Position numbers and translations under genes: made by a program. A DNA stretch of 8,095 bases from Flammeovirgaceae bacterium (lineage in GTDB: Bacteria > Bacteroidota > Bacteroidia > Cytophagales > Cyclobacteriaceae): contig QIDJ01000372.1 of NCBI GenBank assembly GCA_003228395.1, positions 1 to 8,095 of the forward strand. The letters are read 5' to 3'. Shown here in pieces: positions 1 through 6,077 of this stretch. The notes under the pieces were generated by a model. It saw only the letters and a list, made by a program, of their open reading frames with translations, was not told where the DNA came from and did not search any database. Position 1 is the stretch's first letter. The number at the start of each line of letters is the position of its first letter.

Positions 1-2
1 GT

Positions 3-17
3 ACTAATAAAATTAGT
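3..17. promoter_or_regulatory. ACTAA-N5-TTAGT palindrome, copy at the left edge
   Basis: The sequence shows ACTAA, five bases, TTAGT. This is the same spacing and half-sites as the two copies in front of dinB (4813-4827 and 4875-4889). It lies 70 bases beyond the feoB stop codon, so it is more likely to serve a gene left of the window than the feo operon. It could also be a chance AT-rich palindrome or part of a weak terminator. The sequence supports the motif identity; its function as an operator is inference. Confidence 0.3.
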
Positions 18-86
18 TAATTACAATTAATTGGATTTAGAAGGTGTGATTGGGCAATGAAAGTGGTTTTCATAATGTTCCTGTTG

Positions 87-1505
87 TCACCCCATAACTA
101 TCCGCCACAACTGTGCGATAACAAACGTTACCATTAGGCCGAATATAAGCGGCAAAAGCGAAGCTACCGTAGTCCATTTTACGCTTTTTGTTTCTTTATA
201 AATGGTATAAATGGTGGTACTGCATGGGTTATGCAGCAAGCTGAAAATCATCAGATTGAGCCCGGTGAGCAACGTCCAGCCGCCTGCATGCAACAAGTCG
301 GCTGTAGCCATTTCAGAGTCAAATTCAAATATCACTCCGTCCCCTGCCCCCGCGCCGATACCCCCATACACCATAGCGGTAAGCATGAGAATAGTCGGAA
401 TCACAATCTCATTGGCTGGTATGGCCAGGATATACGCCAGCAGAATCACTCCATTCAGGCCAATCAGAAAACCAAACCCATCAAGGTACTGAATAAGATT
501 GGCTGCAATGCTGCTATCTCCGATATGTATATTTGCTACCAGCCAGATTACGGCGCCTGCAGGCGCTGCGAACACGATTGCTCTCCACAAAACAATCAGT
601 GTACGGTCAATGAGCGAAGTATAAATGGTTCTCCAGAATCTTGGAGGCCTGTAAGGCGGCAATTCCAGCGTAAACGTGGATAATTTCCCTCTCAAAACCG
701 TACTGGATAGTAACCAGGAAAAAATAAATGTAAAGATGATACCCAGGACGGCAATTCCTACCACAGAAGCGGCAGAAACAAGCCCTGACAGGTAGGATGG
801 CACAAGCGCTCCGATAAAGATGGTTCCAATCAGTATTTGTGTCGGCCATCTCCCGTTACAAAGTGAAAAGTTGTTGGTAATAATGGCAATCAAACGTTCT
901 CTGGGGCTGTCAATGATACGCGTGGCCACGATGCCTGCCGCATTGCAGCCAAAACCCATGCTCATGGTCAGCGCCTGTTTGCCATGCGCTCCTGCTTTGC
1001 TGAAAATCCGGTCCAGGTTGAAAGCCACCCTCGGCAGGTATCCGAAATCCTCAAGGAGGGTAAACAGTGGAAAAAAAATTGCCATGGGTGGCAGCATAAC
1101 GGCTATCACCCATGCCATCGCAAGATATACGCCGTCAATCAACACACCGCTCAGCCACCAGGGCAATCCGATCGCAGCAGCCAGTCCTTTCAGAAACGGA
1201 TAGCCCATACCGATTAATAAATTATCCAGTACGACCGAAGGGTAGTTGGCCCCGGTAATGGTAACCCACAAAACGGCAGCCAGCAAAAACAACATGATAG
1301 GAAAACCCCAGACTCTGCTAGTAACCACCTTGTCAATAGCTGCATCGATGTCAAAATGTTGCTTTCCGTCTTCCTTTAAAACTGCTTTTTGGGCGATTTT
1401 TGAAGCATCGGAATAAATTCCTTCCACCAGCTTATCATGAAAGTCCTCCCCTACATCCCACTGAAGCTTATTCGCAAGCGATAGTATTTCTTTATTCTTC
1501 TCCAT
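87..1505 (-). CDS. feoB: FeoB membrane permease half (split ferrous iron transporter)
   Basis: This is the polytopic inner-membrane part of a FeoB ferrous iron transporter, 472 residues, without the GTPase domain. A soluble N-terminal helical segment (residues 1-60) precedes the first membrane span at about 66-84; many hydrophobic segments follow to residue 469. Gate motifs are visible: GFGCNAAG at 184-191 (Cys187), CNGRWP at 216-221 (Cys216), PANEIVIP at 363-370 and [14 protein letters not shown] at 426-439 (Cys428). These cysteines sit where FeoB proteins keep the Cys residues implicated in Fe2+ passage. The ATG directly follows the TAG of the GTPase gene in the same frame, with AAAGAG about 12 bases upstream, so translation probably couples by termination-reinitiation. 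It is the last gene of the operon. Membrane-only FeoB partners are often labelled nucleoside-recognition or gate domain proteins, but the preceding FeoB GTPase makes the iron role strong. Confidence 0.92.
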   Translation of the reverse strand: MEKNKEILSLANKLQWDVGEDFHDKLVEGIYSDASKIAQKAVLKEDGKQHFDIDAAIDKVVTSRVWGFPIMLFLLAAVLWVTITGANYPSVVLDNLLIGMGYPFLKGLAAAIGLPWWLSGVLIDGVYLAMAWVIAVMLPPMAIFFPLFTLLEDFGYLPRVAFNLDRIFSKAGAHGKQALTMSMGFGCNAAGIVATRIIDSPRERLIAIITNNFSLCNGRWPTQILIGTIFIGALVPSYLSGLVSAASVVGIAVLGIIFTFIFSWLLSSTVLRGKLSTFTLELPPYRPPRFWRTIYTSLIDRTLIVLWRAIVFAAPAGAVIWLVANIHIGDSSIAANLIQYLDGFGFLIGLNGVILLAYILAIPANEIVIPTILMLTAMVYGGIGAGAGDGVIFEFDSEMATADLLHAGGWTLLTGLNLMIFSLLHNPCSTTIYTIYKETKSVKWTTVASLLPLIFGLMVTFVIAQLWRIVMG

Positions 1506-2321
1506 CTATACCGCTACTCTTTCAATCATACGATTCTGAACTTCAACCATATCCGCAATTCGGTTATCTTCCAGCGCTTCAATGAGGCTTTGGTCACCTT
1601 CAAGCAACCTTATAGCCAGCCAGCGACTGTTTGTTATCCCGGTATAATGCTTTTCTATTTCACCGGCCAGACGGTCAACCGCATGCCTGATGTTACCGGG
1701 AATACTCTTTAAAAGGTGCGGTTTGCATACAATTTCACCCGTAGCCACCTCATGCACAACCTTTATTAATTCATCTATTCCCTTATTATACCTGGCAGAT
1801 GTACCCACCACAGGTACGCCCAGTTCACGTGCCAGAACGCGTTCATCCACTTTTATATGATGCCGTTCGGCTTCATCCATCAGGTTCAGACACACCACCA
1901 CCCGCTTTGTTATTTCAAGTATCTGTAAAACAAGGTTCAGGTTTCGTTCAAGCCGGGTGGCATCTACCACAACTACGGTAACATCCGGATTGCCGAACAA
2001 TATAAAATTTCGCGCAATCTCTTCATCCTCGCTTGTCGATAAAAGGGAATAGGTTCCCGGCAGGTCCACCAGCTTATACCGCTTGTCATTGTAGGAAAAT
2101 CCACCTTCCATCCGGGCGATGGTTTTGCCGGGCCAGTTACCGGTATGTTGCTTCAATCCGGTTAACGCATTAAACACTGTACTTTTCCCGGTATTCGGAT
2201 TGCCCGCCAGCGCTACCACAAAGTCCACATTTGATACATTCACACCCAGCTTTTTTAAGTTAGCGGCATTATTCAATGCACAGCCATCACAGTTTGCTTC
2301 AGTTGCCATATACGTTGTCAT
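1506..2321 (-). CDS. feoB: FeoB GTPase half (G domain plus GDI-like helical domain)
   Basis: This 271-residue cytoplasmic GTPase would drive or gate Fe2+ uptake through the membrane protein encoded next. G motifs are all present: G1 GNPNTGKS at 40-47, G2 Thr67 in WPGKT, G3 DLPG at 86-89, G4 NLMD at 146-149 and G5 GTSA at 173-176. The stretch after about 206 (including RLLEGD, 238-243) fits the GDI-like helical domain of FeoB, and the protein ends where a full-length FeoB would enter its linker to the membrane part. An N-terminal CDGC pair (Cys11, Cys14) precedes the G domain. The ATG at 2321 overlaps the upstream gene by 23 bases; a second ATG four codons later (2309) is an alternative. The stop is TAG, and the membrane half begins at the very next base in the same frame. 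Confidence 0.93.
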   Translation of the reverse strand: MTTYMATEANCDGCALNNAANLKKLGVNVSNVDFVVALAGNPNTGKSTVFNALTGLKQHTGNWPGKTIARMEGGFSYNDKRYKLVDLPGTYSLLSTSEDEEIARNFILFGNPDVTVVVVDATRLERNLNLVLQILEITKRVVVCLNLMDEAERHHIKVDERVLARELGVPVVGTSARYNKGIDELIKVVHEVATGEIVCKPHLLKSIPGNIRHAVDRLAGEIEKHYTGITNSRWLAIRLLEGDQSLIEALEDNRIADMVEVQNRMIERVAV

Positions 2322-3336
2322 TATCCATTTCTATTAAAACCAGATCCGCCTGCTCTTTTCTGAGGGCGATACTTGTGCCTTTAATCAGGTATGCCCGCGG
2401 GTTTCCGAGTGGACTCGACAGGCTTGTTTCAACTTCCGTACCCGGCACAAACCCCAGGTCAAGCAGTCTCCGCCTGTTTGCCCCGCGGCACTCCCGCGAA
2501 AGGCCGGCAATTATTGAATTCTCTCCAAGCTTCAGGCCCGAAAGCCTGCGTGTATTTTTTCTGAAAACACCTGCCTGACGTTGTTCGGCCACACTGATAT
2601 TATTTGCAACAATCGGTGCAAGAACTACCTCCTCTCCCTCCGAACGGAACCTGATCCGCCTTTCGTTGACTTCCATCACCTTTATCTGCGCTCCAACATG
2701 CAGATTGTTGGCAATAATCTGCTCGTAAATAGATTCCGGTTCATCTTCAATATGTACAATGTAACCTGGCTTATCAACCGGAAATAAAGGAAGCGATACG
2801 TGCGCTATGTCCTGCATGTCTCCTTTACTTGTGGGAATCGGGTCGCCGTGCGGATCATACCTGGGATCGCCAAGCGCTCGTGCCAGCGCATCCACCTGTT
2901 CCCTGGTTAGTTTGTGTTCGGCACGTTCGGCCAGTTGGTGCCACTCCCGCTTGTCAACCCCCGTTCTGTCAGCAAGGAATTTTTCCCAGAGCCGATGCGC
3001 CCGTATTATTTTTATTGCATAGTCGCTGCCTTCCTTTTGAAGCGAAATTTTTATTCCATCCGTTCGTATCAGCCTTTTTGACTCCATTCCGGCGATCACG
3101 TTGATCAGATTTTCTTCGCTTATATCAATGGTTCCTTTCAGACTTTGAAGCGAGCCGGTATTTCCTTCATGCTCCATGTGATAAAGCTGCTTCAGAACAT
3201 CCTCCAGGAGTGTCTTTTCGCTGCTTTCAAGCTTTTCGGTAAATTTCCAGTAAAATCCCTTTCCCGGTCTGAACAGCAGGAAAACAACCAATAAAACGAT
3301 AAAAAAGAGGGCTAATGCAAGTACCGGGTTTAACAT
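2299..3336 (-). CDS. Membrane-anchored DtxR-like sensor fused to FeoA domains
   Basis: This 345-residue protein has an unusual order of parts. A single membrane span (residues 3-22) is followed by basic residues that predict the rest to be cytoplasmic. A winged-helix-like segment (about 40-100) and the DtxR dimerisation/metal core (107-168) follow, with His114, Glu118, His133, Glu137, Glu140 and His141 plus the DPHGDPIP motif. Then come an SH3/FeoA-like domain (about 178-250) and a second, canonical FeoA domain (about 262-338, with the [17 protein letters not shown] segment). Asp46 aligns by eye with the MntR Asp8 metal ligand. The segment replacing the DtxR recognition helix ([12 protein letters not shown]) lacks the usual PSSVT signature. 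FeoA proteins bind and modulate FeoB, so I infer a membrane-located, metal-responsive partner of FeoB rather than a classical repressor. It starts 12 bases after the regulator gene and overlaps feoB. Confidence 0.85.
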   Translation of the reverse strand: MLNPVLALALFFIVLLVVFLLFRPGKGFYWKFTEKLESSEKTLLEDVLKQLYHMEHEGNTGSLQSLKGTIDISEENLINVIAGMESKRLIRTDGIKISLQKEGSDYAIKIIRAHRLWEKFLADRTGVDKREWHQLAERAEHKLTREQVDALARALGDPRYDPHGDPIPTSKGDMQDIAHVSLPLFPVDKPGYIVHIEDEPESIYEQIIANNLHVGAQIKVMEVNERRIRFRSEGEEVVLAPIVANNISVAEQRQAGVFRKNTRRLSGLKLGENSIIAGLSRECRGANRRRLLDLGFVPGTEVETSLSSPLGNPRAYLIKGTSIALRKEQADLVLIEMDNDNVYGN

Positions 3337-3348
3337 ATAATAAAATAA

Positions 3349-4008
3349 TTAAATCGGTGTGATTAACAGGTTTTTGCTTACTTCTCTGGAAACCGTTTGC
3401 CGGTGCTTTTCATTTATCTTAATCAATACAGACCCATCAAATGCATACTTTTTAAGTACCCTGATTCGTGTATTCAATGAAATGTTGATTTCGTTGAGGT
3501 ACTTCAGAAATTCCGATGAGGAGTTTTTAACGCCGGTGAGCACACAACGTTCTCCTTCCGCAAGTTCCCCCAGGGTTTTGTTGTTTATCAGTCTGTATTT
3601 TCCGTCAATGCCCGGAATCGGGTCGCCATGCGGGTCTGAGGATGGGTACCCCAGGAATTTATCAAGTCTGTCGATGAGTAATTCAGATTTCACATGTTCG
3701 AGTTGCTCGGCAATTTCATGCACTTCATGCCACGAAAACGCCAGGTGCTTAACAAGAAACAACTCCCACAACCGGTGTTTCCGGATCACCTTCAGGGCCT
3801 CATCCTTTCCGGCCGGTGTCAGATACGCGCCGTTATACCGCTTGTAATTGATCAGGCTTTTGTCCGATAGTTTTTTCAGCATGTCGGTCACGGATGAAGG
3901 CTTGTTTTCCATGAAATCCGAGATGGCGCTGGTTGATACATTTTCTTTTCCATTCCCGGAAAGATTGAAAATGGTTTTCAGGTAATTTTCTTCTGCCAGG
4001 TTTATCAT
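3349..4008 (-). CDS. DtxR/MntR-family metal-dependent repressor
   Basis: This 219-residue regulator of iron or manganese homeostasis is the first gene of the feo operon. An N-terminal helix (EENYLKTIF, residues 6-14) leads into a winged helix (about 23-73) with recognition helix KPSSVTDMLKKL at 36-47. The metal-binding dimerisation domain follows with His78, Glu82, His97, Glu101, Glu104 and His105, then DPHGDPIPG and a C-terminal SH3/FeoA-like domain (about 145-215). Glu101 occupies the DtxR Cys102 position, as in MntR, but Asn8 stands where MntR has Asp8 and DtxR has Met10, so the preferred metal cannot be read from the sequence. An in-frame ATG at 4038 was rejected because it lies inside the -7 promoter element; the ATG at 4008 gives the usual family N-terminus. 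Autoregulation through the palindrome at 4046-4067 is likely. Confidence 0.9.
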   Translation of the reverse strand: MINLAEENYLKTIFNLSGNGKENVSTSAISDFMENKPSSVTDMLKKLSDKSLINYKRYNGAYLTPAGKDEALKVIRKHRLWELFLVKHLAFSWHEVHEIAEQLEHVKSELLIDRLDKFLGYPSSDPHGDPIPGIDGKYRLINNKTLGELAEGERCVLTGVKNSSSEFLKYLNEINISLNTRIRVLKKYAFDGSVLIKINEKHRQTVSREVSKNLLITPI

Positions 4009-4035
4009 ACTTGTCTCATTCAAATGCTTCCAACG

Positions 4036-4043
4036 CAAAGATA
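4036..4043 (-). promoter_or_regulatory. Promoter -7 element of the feo operon
   Basis: On the minus strand the sequence reads TATCTTTG, an exact fit to the Bacteroidota housekeeping -7 consensus TAnnTTTG. It lies 28 bases before the ATG at 4008, leaving a leader of about 20 bases. No TTTG or TTG -33 element was found at the usual spacing; that region is occupied by the operator palindrome. The TTTTG at 4074-4078 is about 30 bases away, too far for a normal -33 box. Confidence 0.65.
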
Positions 4044-4045
4044 TA

Positions 4046-4067
4046 AAATTTAGGCTTATCTAAATTT
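4046..4067. promoter_or_regulatory. DtxR/MntR-type operator of the feo operon
   Basis: A perfect inverted repeat, AAATTTAG, six bases (GCTTAT), CTAAATTT, begins two bases upstream of the -7 element. Its core, TTTAG-N6-CTAAA, resembles the TTAGG-type half-sites bound by DtxR, IdeR and MntR proteins. Binding here would cover the -33 region and block transcription. The likely ligand is the regulator encoded by the first gene of the operon. The palindrome is directly visible; the binding protein is inferred. Confidence 0.7.
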
Positions 4068-4399
4068 AAAAAACAAAATTTTGAAAAATTTAATTCAAGG
4101 AGTCAAACGGGATGAAGGCCGGGTAATCCGTCAAAAAAACTAATCTTACTCCTTTTCTTTAAGTTGAATGTATTTATGGTGGCCTCAGAGCGAAGAAATG
4201 TGTATCCGATTTCCAGGCACGCTTTCTGATCGAAGCGCCGCGTCGGGCACGGCGGTCGCCTCATAAGCTGAGGTACTATGAAAAGTATTTGACTCCCTCT
4301 GAAAAGGGTTATTGGGAGATATTTTTTTTCTTGATGGCTAAAATCATCAGGGGTAGTGATGGCTCGTGATCGTCAACACTCACATCTAACTATTTTTAA
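4068..4399. other. Intergenic stretch upstream of the feo operon
   Basis: No convincing complete gene is seen here. The stretch holds AT-rich DNA next to the feo promoter, a start-less open frame on the plus strand (4163-4369, listed separately), and a small GC-rich patch at 4231-4260 (CGCCG/CGGCG pair). A nine-base inverted repeat GGAGTCAAA/TTTGACTCC at 4099-4107 and 4288-4296 is within what chance allows. It may be decayed or inserted DNA. Confidence 0.5.
4163..4369 (+). pseudogene. Open frame without start codon, possible gene remnant
   Basis: A plus-strand frame stays open for 68 codons between TAA (4160-4162) and TGA (4367-4369) but has no ATG, GTG or TTG at a sensible position; its only ATG is 12 codons from the end. 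The product has a basic middle (EAPRRARR) and a protein-like tail containing KLRYYEKYLTPSEKGY followed by a hydrophobic stretch ending MAKIIRG. I do not recognise it. It could be the C-terminal leftover of a deleted gene, part of a dispersed repeat, or a chance open frame. No ribosome binding site or promoter was found. Confidence 0.22.
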
Positions 4400-4480
4400 C
4401 GTCATCCTGAGCGCCAGCGAAGGATCTGTTGAATTAACCAGGTATTAATTTACAGATTCTTCCCTCCGGTACCAATGACG
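4400..4480. repeat. 81-bp imperfect inverted-repeat element (MITE- or REP-like)
   Basis: The left arm (4400-4428) begins CGTCATCCTGAGCG and ends GCGAAGGATCTG, a sequence type I know as a very common dispersed repeat in Bacteroidota and other bacteria. The right arm (4453-4480) begins CAGATTCTTC and ends ATGACG, matching a degenerate inverted copy. The outermost CGTCAT/ATGACG pair is perfect, and the inner GGATCTG/CAGATTC pair differs at one base. The arms enclose an AT-rich centre of 24 bases. It lies between genes and could fold into a hairpin. No coding sequence is inside, so movement would need proteins supplied elsewhere. Confidence 0.55.
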
Positions 4481-4514
4481 ATACTTTTTATAAGATTGCC
4501 CCCCTGCATTATCC

Positions 4515-4775
4515 TCACATCCCCCGGCTGAAAACCCATTCCGTCAGTACCTGTTTGCGTGCGCCCACCGAATACAGATGGTTTTCCATGGCATTTTTTC
4601 CTCTCATCAAAAGTGTTACAATGCGGATCACTACCTCCCGCAGCGTGCTTCCCGGTTCGGCAAGCACATACCCGTACCGCTCCCTGTTGTCCGATAAACT
4701 TGCACAAAATCTAACCTGGCATTTACCCGATTGCAGCTTTTTACTGTTTATTTTCAGCTTCCTGATCTGCTCCAT
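4515..4775 (-). CDS. Small hypothetical protein, divergent from dinB
   Basis: This is an 86-codon frame from ATG to TGA on the minus strand. The protein starts MEQIRKLKINSKKLQSGK, has a middle stretch around STLREVVIRIVTLLMRGKNAMEN that could be helical, and shows two cysteines (residues 19 and 24) but no membrane span or recognisable motif. I do not recognise a family. In favour of a real gene are codon choices like those of dinB and the feo genes, and a position facing dinB across a palindrome-rich control region. Against it are weak translation signals (only an A-rich leader before the ATG) and a competing frame at 4450-4707. The protein-like residues after its stop lie in that other frame, so a frameshifted longer gene cannot be excluded. 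Confidence 0.4.
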   Translation of the reverse strand: MEQIRKLKINSKKLQSGKCQVRFCASLSDNRERYGYVLAEPGSTLREVVIRIVTLLMRGKNAMENHLYSVGARKQVLTEWVFSRGM

Positions 4776-4812
4776 TTTTTTGCTAATATTTTTATCATTT
4801 ATATATATAATT

Positions 4813-4827
4813 ACTAACTATTTTAGT
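4813..4827. promoter_or_regulatory. Distal ACTAA-N5-TTAGT operator candidate in front of dinB
   Basis: The palindrome ACTAA-CTATT-TTAGT lies inside a 16-base sequence repeated with one mismatch at 4875-4890, exactly 62 bases downstream, which is close to six helical turns. It sits between the divergent small gene (ATG at 4775) and dinB, so one regulator could control both. A further TTAGT half-site is at 4853-4857. TTTACA (4831-4836) and TAGTTA (4854-4859), 17 bases apart, could be a sigma-70-like promoter between the two operators, but no TAnnTTTG element was found. The repressor is unknown. Confidence 0.5.
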
Positions 4828-4874
4828 ATTTTTACAACGAATATAGCACGGTTTAGTTAAAAACAAAAGCATTG

Positions 4875-4902
4875 ACTAATTATTTTAGTAAAAACACTAA
4901 AA
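4875..4902. promoter_or_regulatory. Proximal operator cluster of dinB
   Basis: ACTAA-TTATT-TTAGT (4875-4889) is followed by six bases and ACTAAAA, so the right half-site also forms a second palindrome, TTTTAGT-N6-ACTAAAA (4883-4902). The cluster ends 14 bases before the dinB ATG at 4917, a position suited to repression. DNA-damage control of dinB by LexA-like repressors is well established in other bacteria; that a LexA-like protein binds this particular motif is inference. No such gene is in the window. Confidence 0.55.
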
Positions 4903-4916
4903 ATATTGGAAAAACC

Positions 4917-6077
4917 ATGCCGGAACGCGCCATCGTTCATATGGATCTGGATGCCTTTTTTGTATCCGTTGAGTGCCTGCGCGACAGCAGGCTGAAAGGC
5001 AAACCCCTGATCATCGGGGGCACCGGCAACCGGGGCGTGGTGGCTTCATGCAGCTATGAAGCCCGCCGGTTTGGCATTCATTCGGCCATGCCTGCCCGGC
5101 TGGCCCGGCAGCTTTGCCCGGATGCGCTGTTTATATCAGGCGATATGGAAGCCTACACGCATTTTTCCGCTGCCATCACCGGTATCATCCGGGAAGAATC
5201 GCCCCTGTTCGAAAAAGCCTCCATTGATGAATTTTATATCGACGTGTCCGGTATGGACCGGTTTTTCGGCGCATTCAAGTGGGCCCGGGAACTGCGAAGG
5301 AAGATCATCAGCAAAACCGGCCTGCCCATTTCCATGGGATTATCGGTCAACAAGCTGGTATCGAAAGTGGCCGTAGGCGAATACAAGCCCAACGGGGAAA
5401 AACAGATCCCTGCAGGTAAAGAACAGGACTTTCTGGCGCCCTTGTCGGTAAAAAAAATACCGATGGTAGGCGAAAAAACAACACAGTTTCTGTATGACAT
5501 GGGAATCCGTACGGTACGCACGCTTCGCGAAATGCCACCGAAAATGCTTCAAAGCGCTTTTGGAAAAAATGGCATCGTGCTGTGGAACAAAGCCAATGCC
5601 ATCGATAACTCCCCCGTAGTGCCCTACACAGAGCAAAAATCAATATCCACCGAGTCCACCTTCCACGCCGACACCATTGACGTACGCAGGCTCAGGTCCA
5701 TACTCATAGCCATGGTAGAAAAACTCACCTTTAAGCTGCGGAAAGAAAAGAAACTTACTTCCTGTATTACCGTCAAGATCAGGTACTCCAACTTCGATAC
5801 GGAAACCAGACAGGCGCATATACCCTACACCTCATCAGATCAGGCGCTTATCAAAACAACGTTGGAGTTGTTCGGCAAGCTCTACACCCGCCGCATGCGG
5901 CTCCGGCTGGTGGGGGTGCGGCTCAGCAATCTGGTGCACGGGCATTACCAGATCAACCTGTTTGACGACACCGAGGAAGTCATCAGGCTGTATCAGGCCA
6001 TGGACAGGATCAAGGCCCGGTACGGATCGGGCGCACTGGTACGCGCCATCGCCATGGAGGCATGCCGGAGGTGGTGA
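4917..6077 (+). CDS. dinB: DNA polymerase IV (Y-family translesion polymerase)
   Basis: This 386-residue error-prone polymerase copies past damaged bases. The palm begins HMDLDAFF (residues 8-15) with catalytic Asp10 and steric-gate Phe15; SIDE at 102-105 supplies Asp104 and Glu105. A helix-hairpin-helix (about 178-200, VKKIPMVGEKTTQFLYDMGI) marks the thumb, and the little-finger domain covers about 240-345. QINLF (345-349) fits the beta-clamp-binding motif. All catalytic residues are intact. The ATG at 4917 gives the standard N-terminus; an in-frame TTG at 4872 would place 15 unrelated residues encoded by the operator DNA in front and was rejected. No strong ribosome binding site is present. 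The final residues (about ACRRW) and the stop are encoded by out-of-frame ATPase DNA, so the native C-terminal tail was probably replaced, well after the clamp motif. Confidence 0.93.
   Translation: MPERAIVHMDLDAFFVSVECLRDSRLKGKPLIIGGTGNRGVVASCSYEARRFGIHSAMPARLARQLCPDALFISGDMEAYTHFSAAITGIIREESPLFEKASIDEFYIDVSGMDRFFGAFKWARELRRKIISKTGLPISMGLSVNKLVSKVAVGEYKPNGEKQIPAGKEQDFLAPLSVKKIPMVGEKTTQFLYDMGIRTVRTLREMPPKMLQSAFGKNGIVLWNKANAIDNSPVVPYTEQKSISTESTFHADTIDVRRLRSILIAMVEKLTFKLRKEKKLTSCITVKIRYSNFDTETRQAHIPYTSSDQALIKTTLELFGKLYTRRMRLRLVGVRLSNLVHGHYQINLFDDTEEVIRLYQAMDRIKARYGSGALVRAIAMEACRRW

Noticed and set aside
57..73. ATGAAA/TTTCAT hairpin after feoB as an operon terminator
   Set aside because: Six weak pairs and no T-run on the minus strand; not enough to call.
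3349..4038. Longer start (ATG at 4038) for the DtxR-family regulator
   Set aside because: This ATG is inside the TATCTTTG promoter element, and the added ten residues do not fit the family; ATG at 4008 is preferred.
4099..4296. GGAGTCAAA/TTTGACTCC as terminal repeats of a small mobile element
   Set aside because: A nine-base match over about 200 bases can occur by chance, and no target duplication or further similarity was seen.
4293..4330. CTCCC...GGGAG stem followed by eight T residues as a terminator
   Set aside because: The stem is only five base pairs with a 16-base loop, and no established plus-strand gene ends here.
4450..4707. Minus-strand 85-codon frame overlapping the small hypothetical gene
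   Set aside because: Its 3' end is encoded by the inverted-repeat arm and its composition is less protein-like than the frame at 4515-4775; kept only as a possible frameshift partner.
4555..4860. Plus-strand 101-codon frame with a hydrophobic C-terminus
   Set aside because: It runs through the AT-rich control region and operator copy; the hydrophobic stretch reflects T-rich DNA.
4872..4916. TTG start giving dinB 15 extra residues
   Set aside because: The extension is encoded by the operator palindromes and is unlike known DinB N-termini; ATG at 4917 gives the conserved start.
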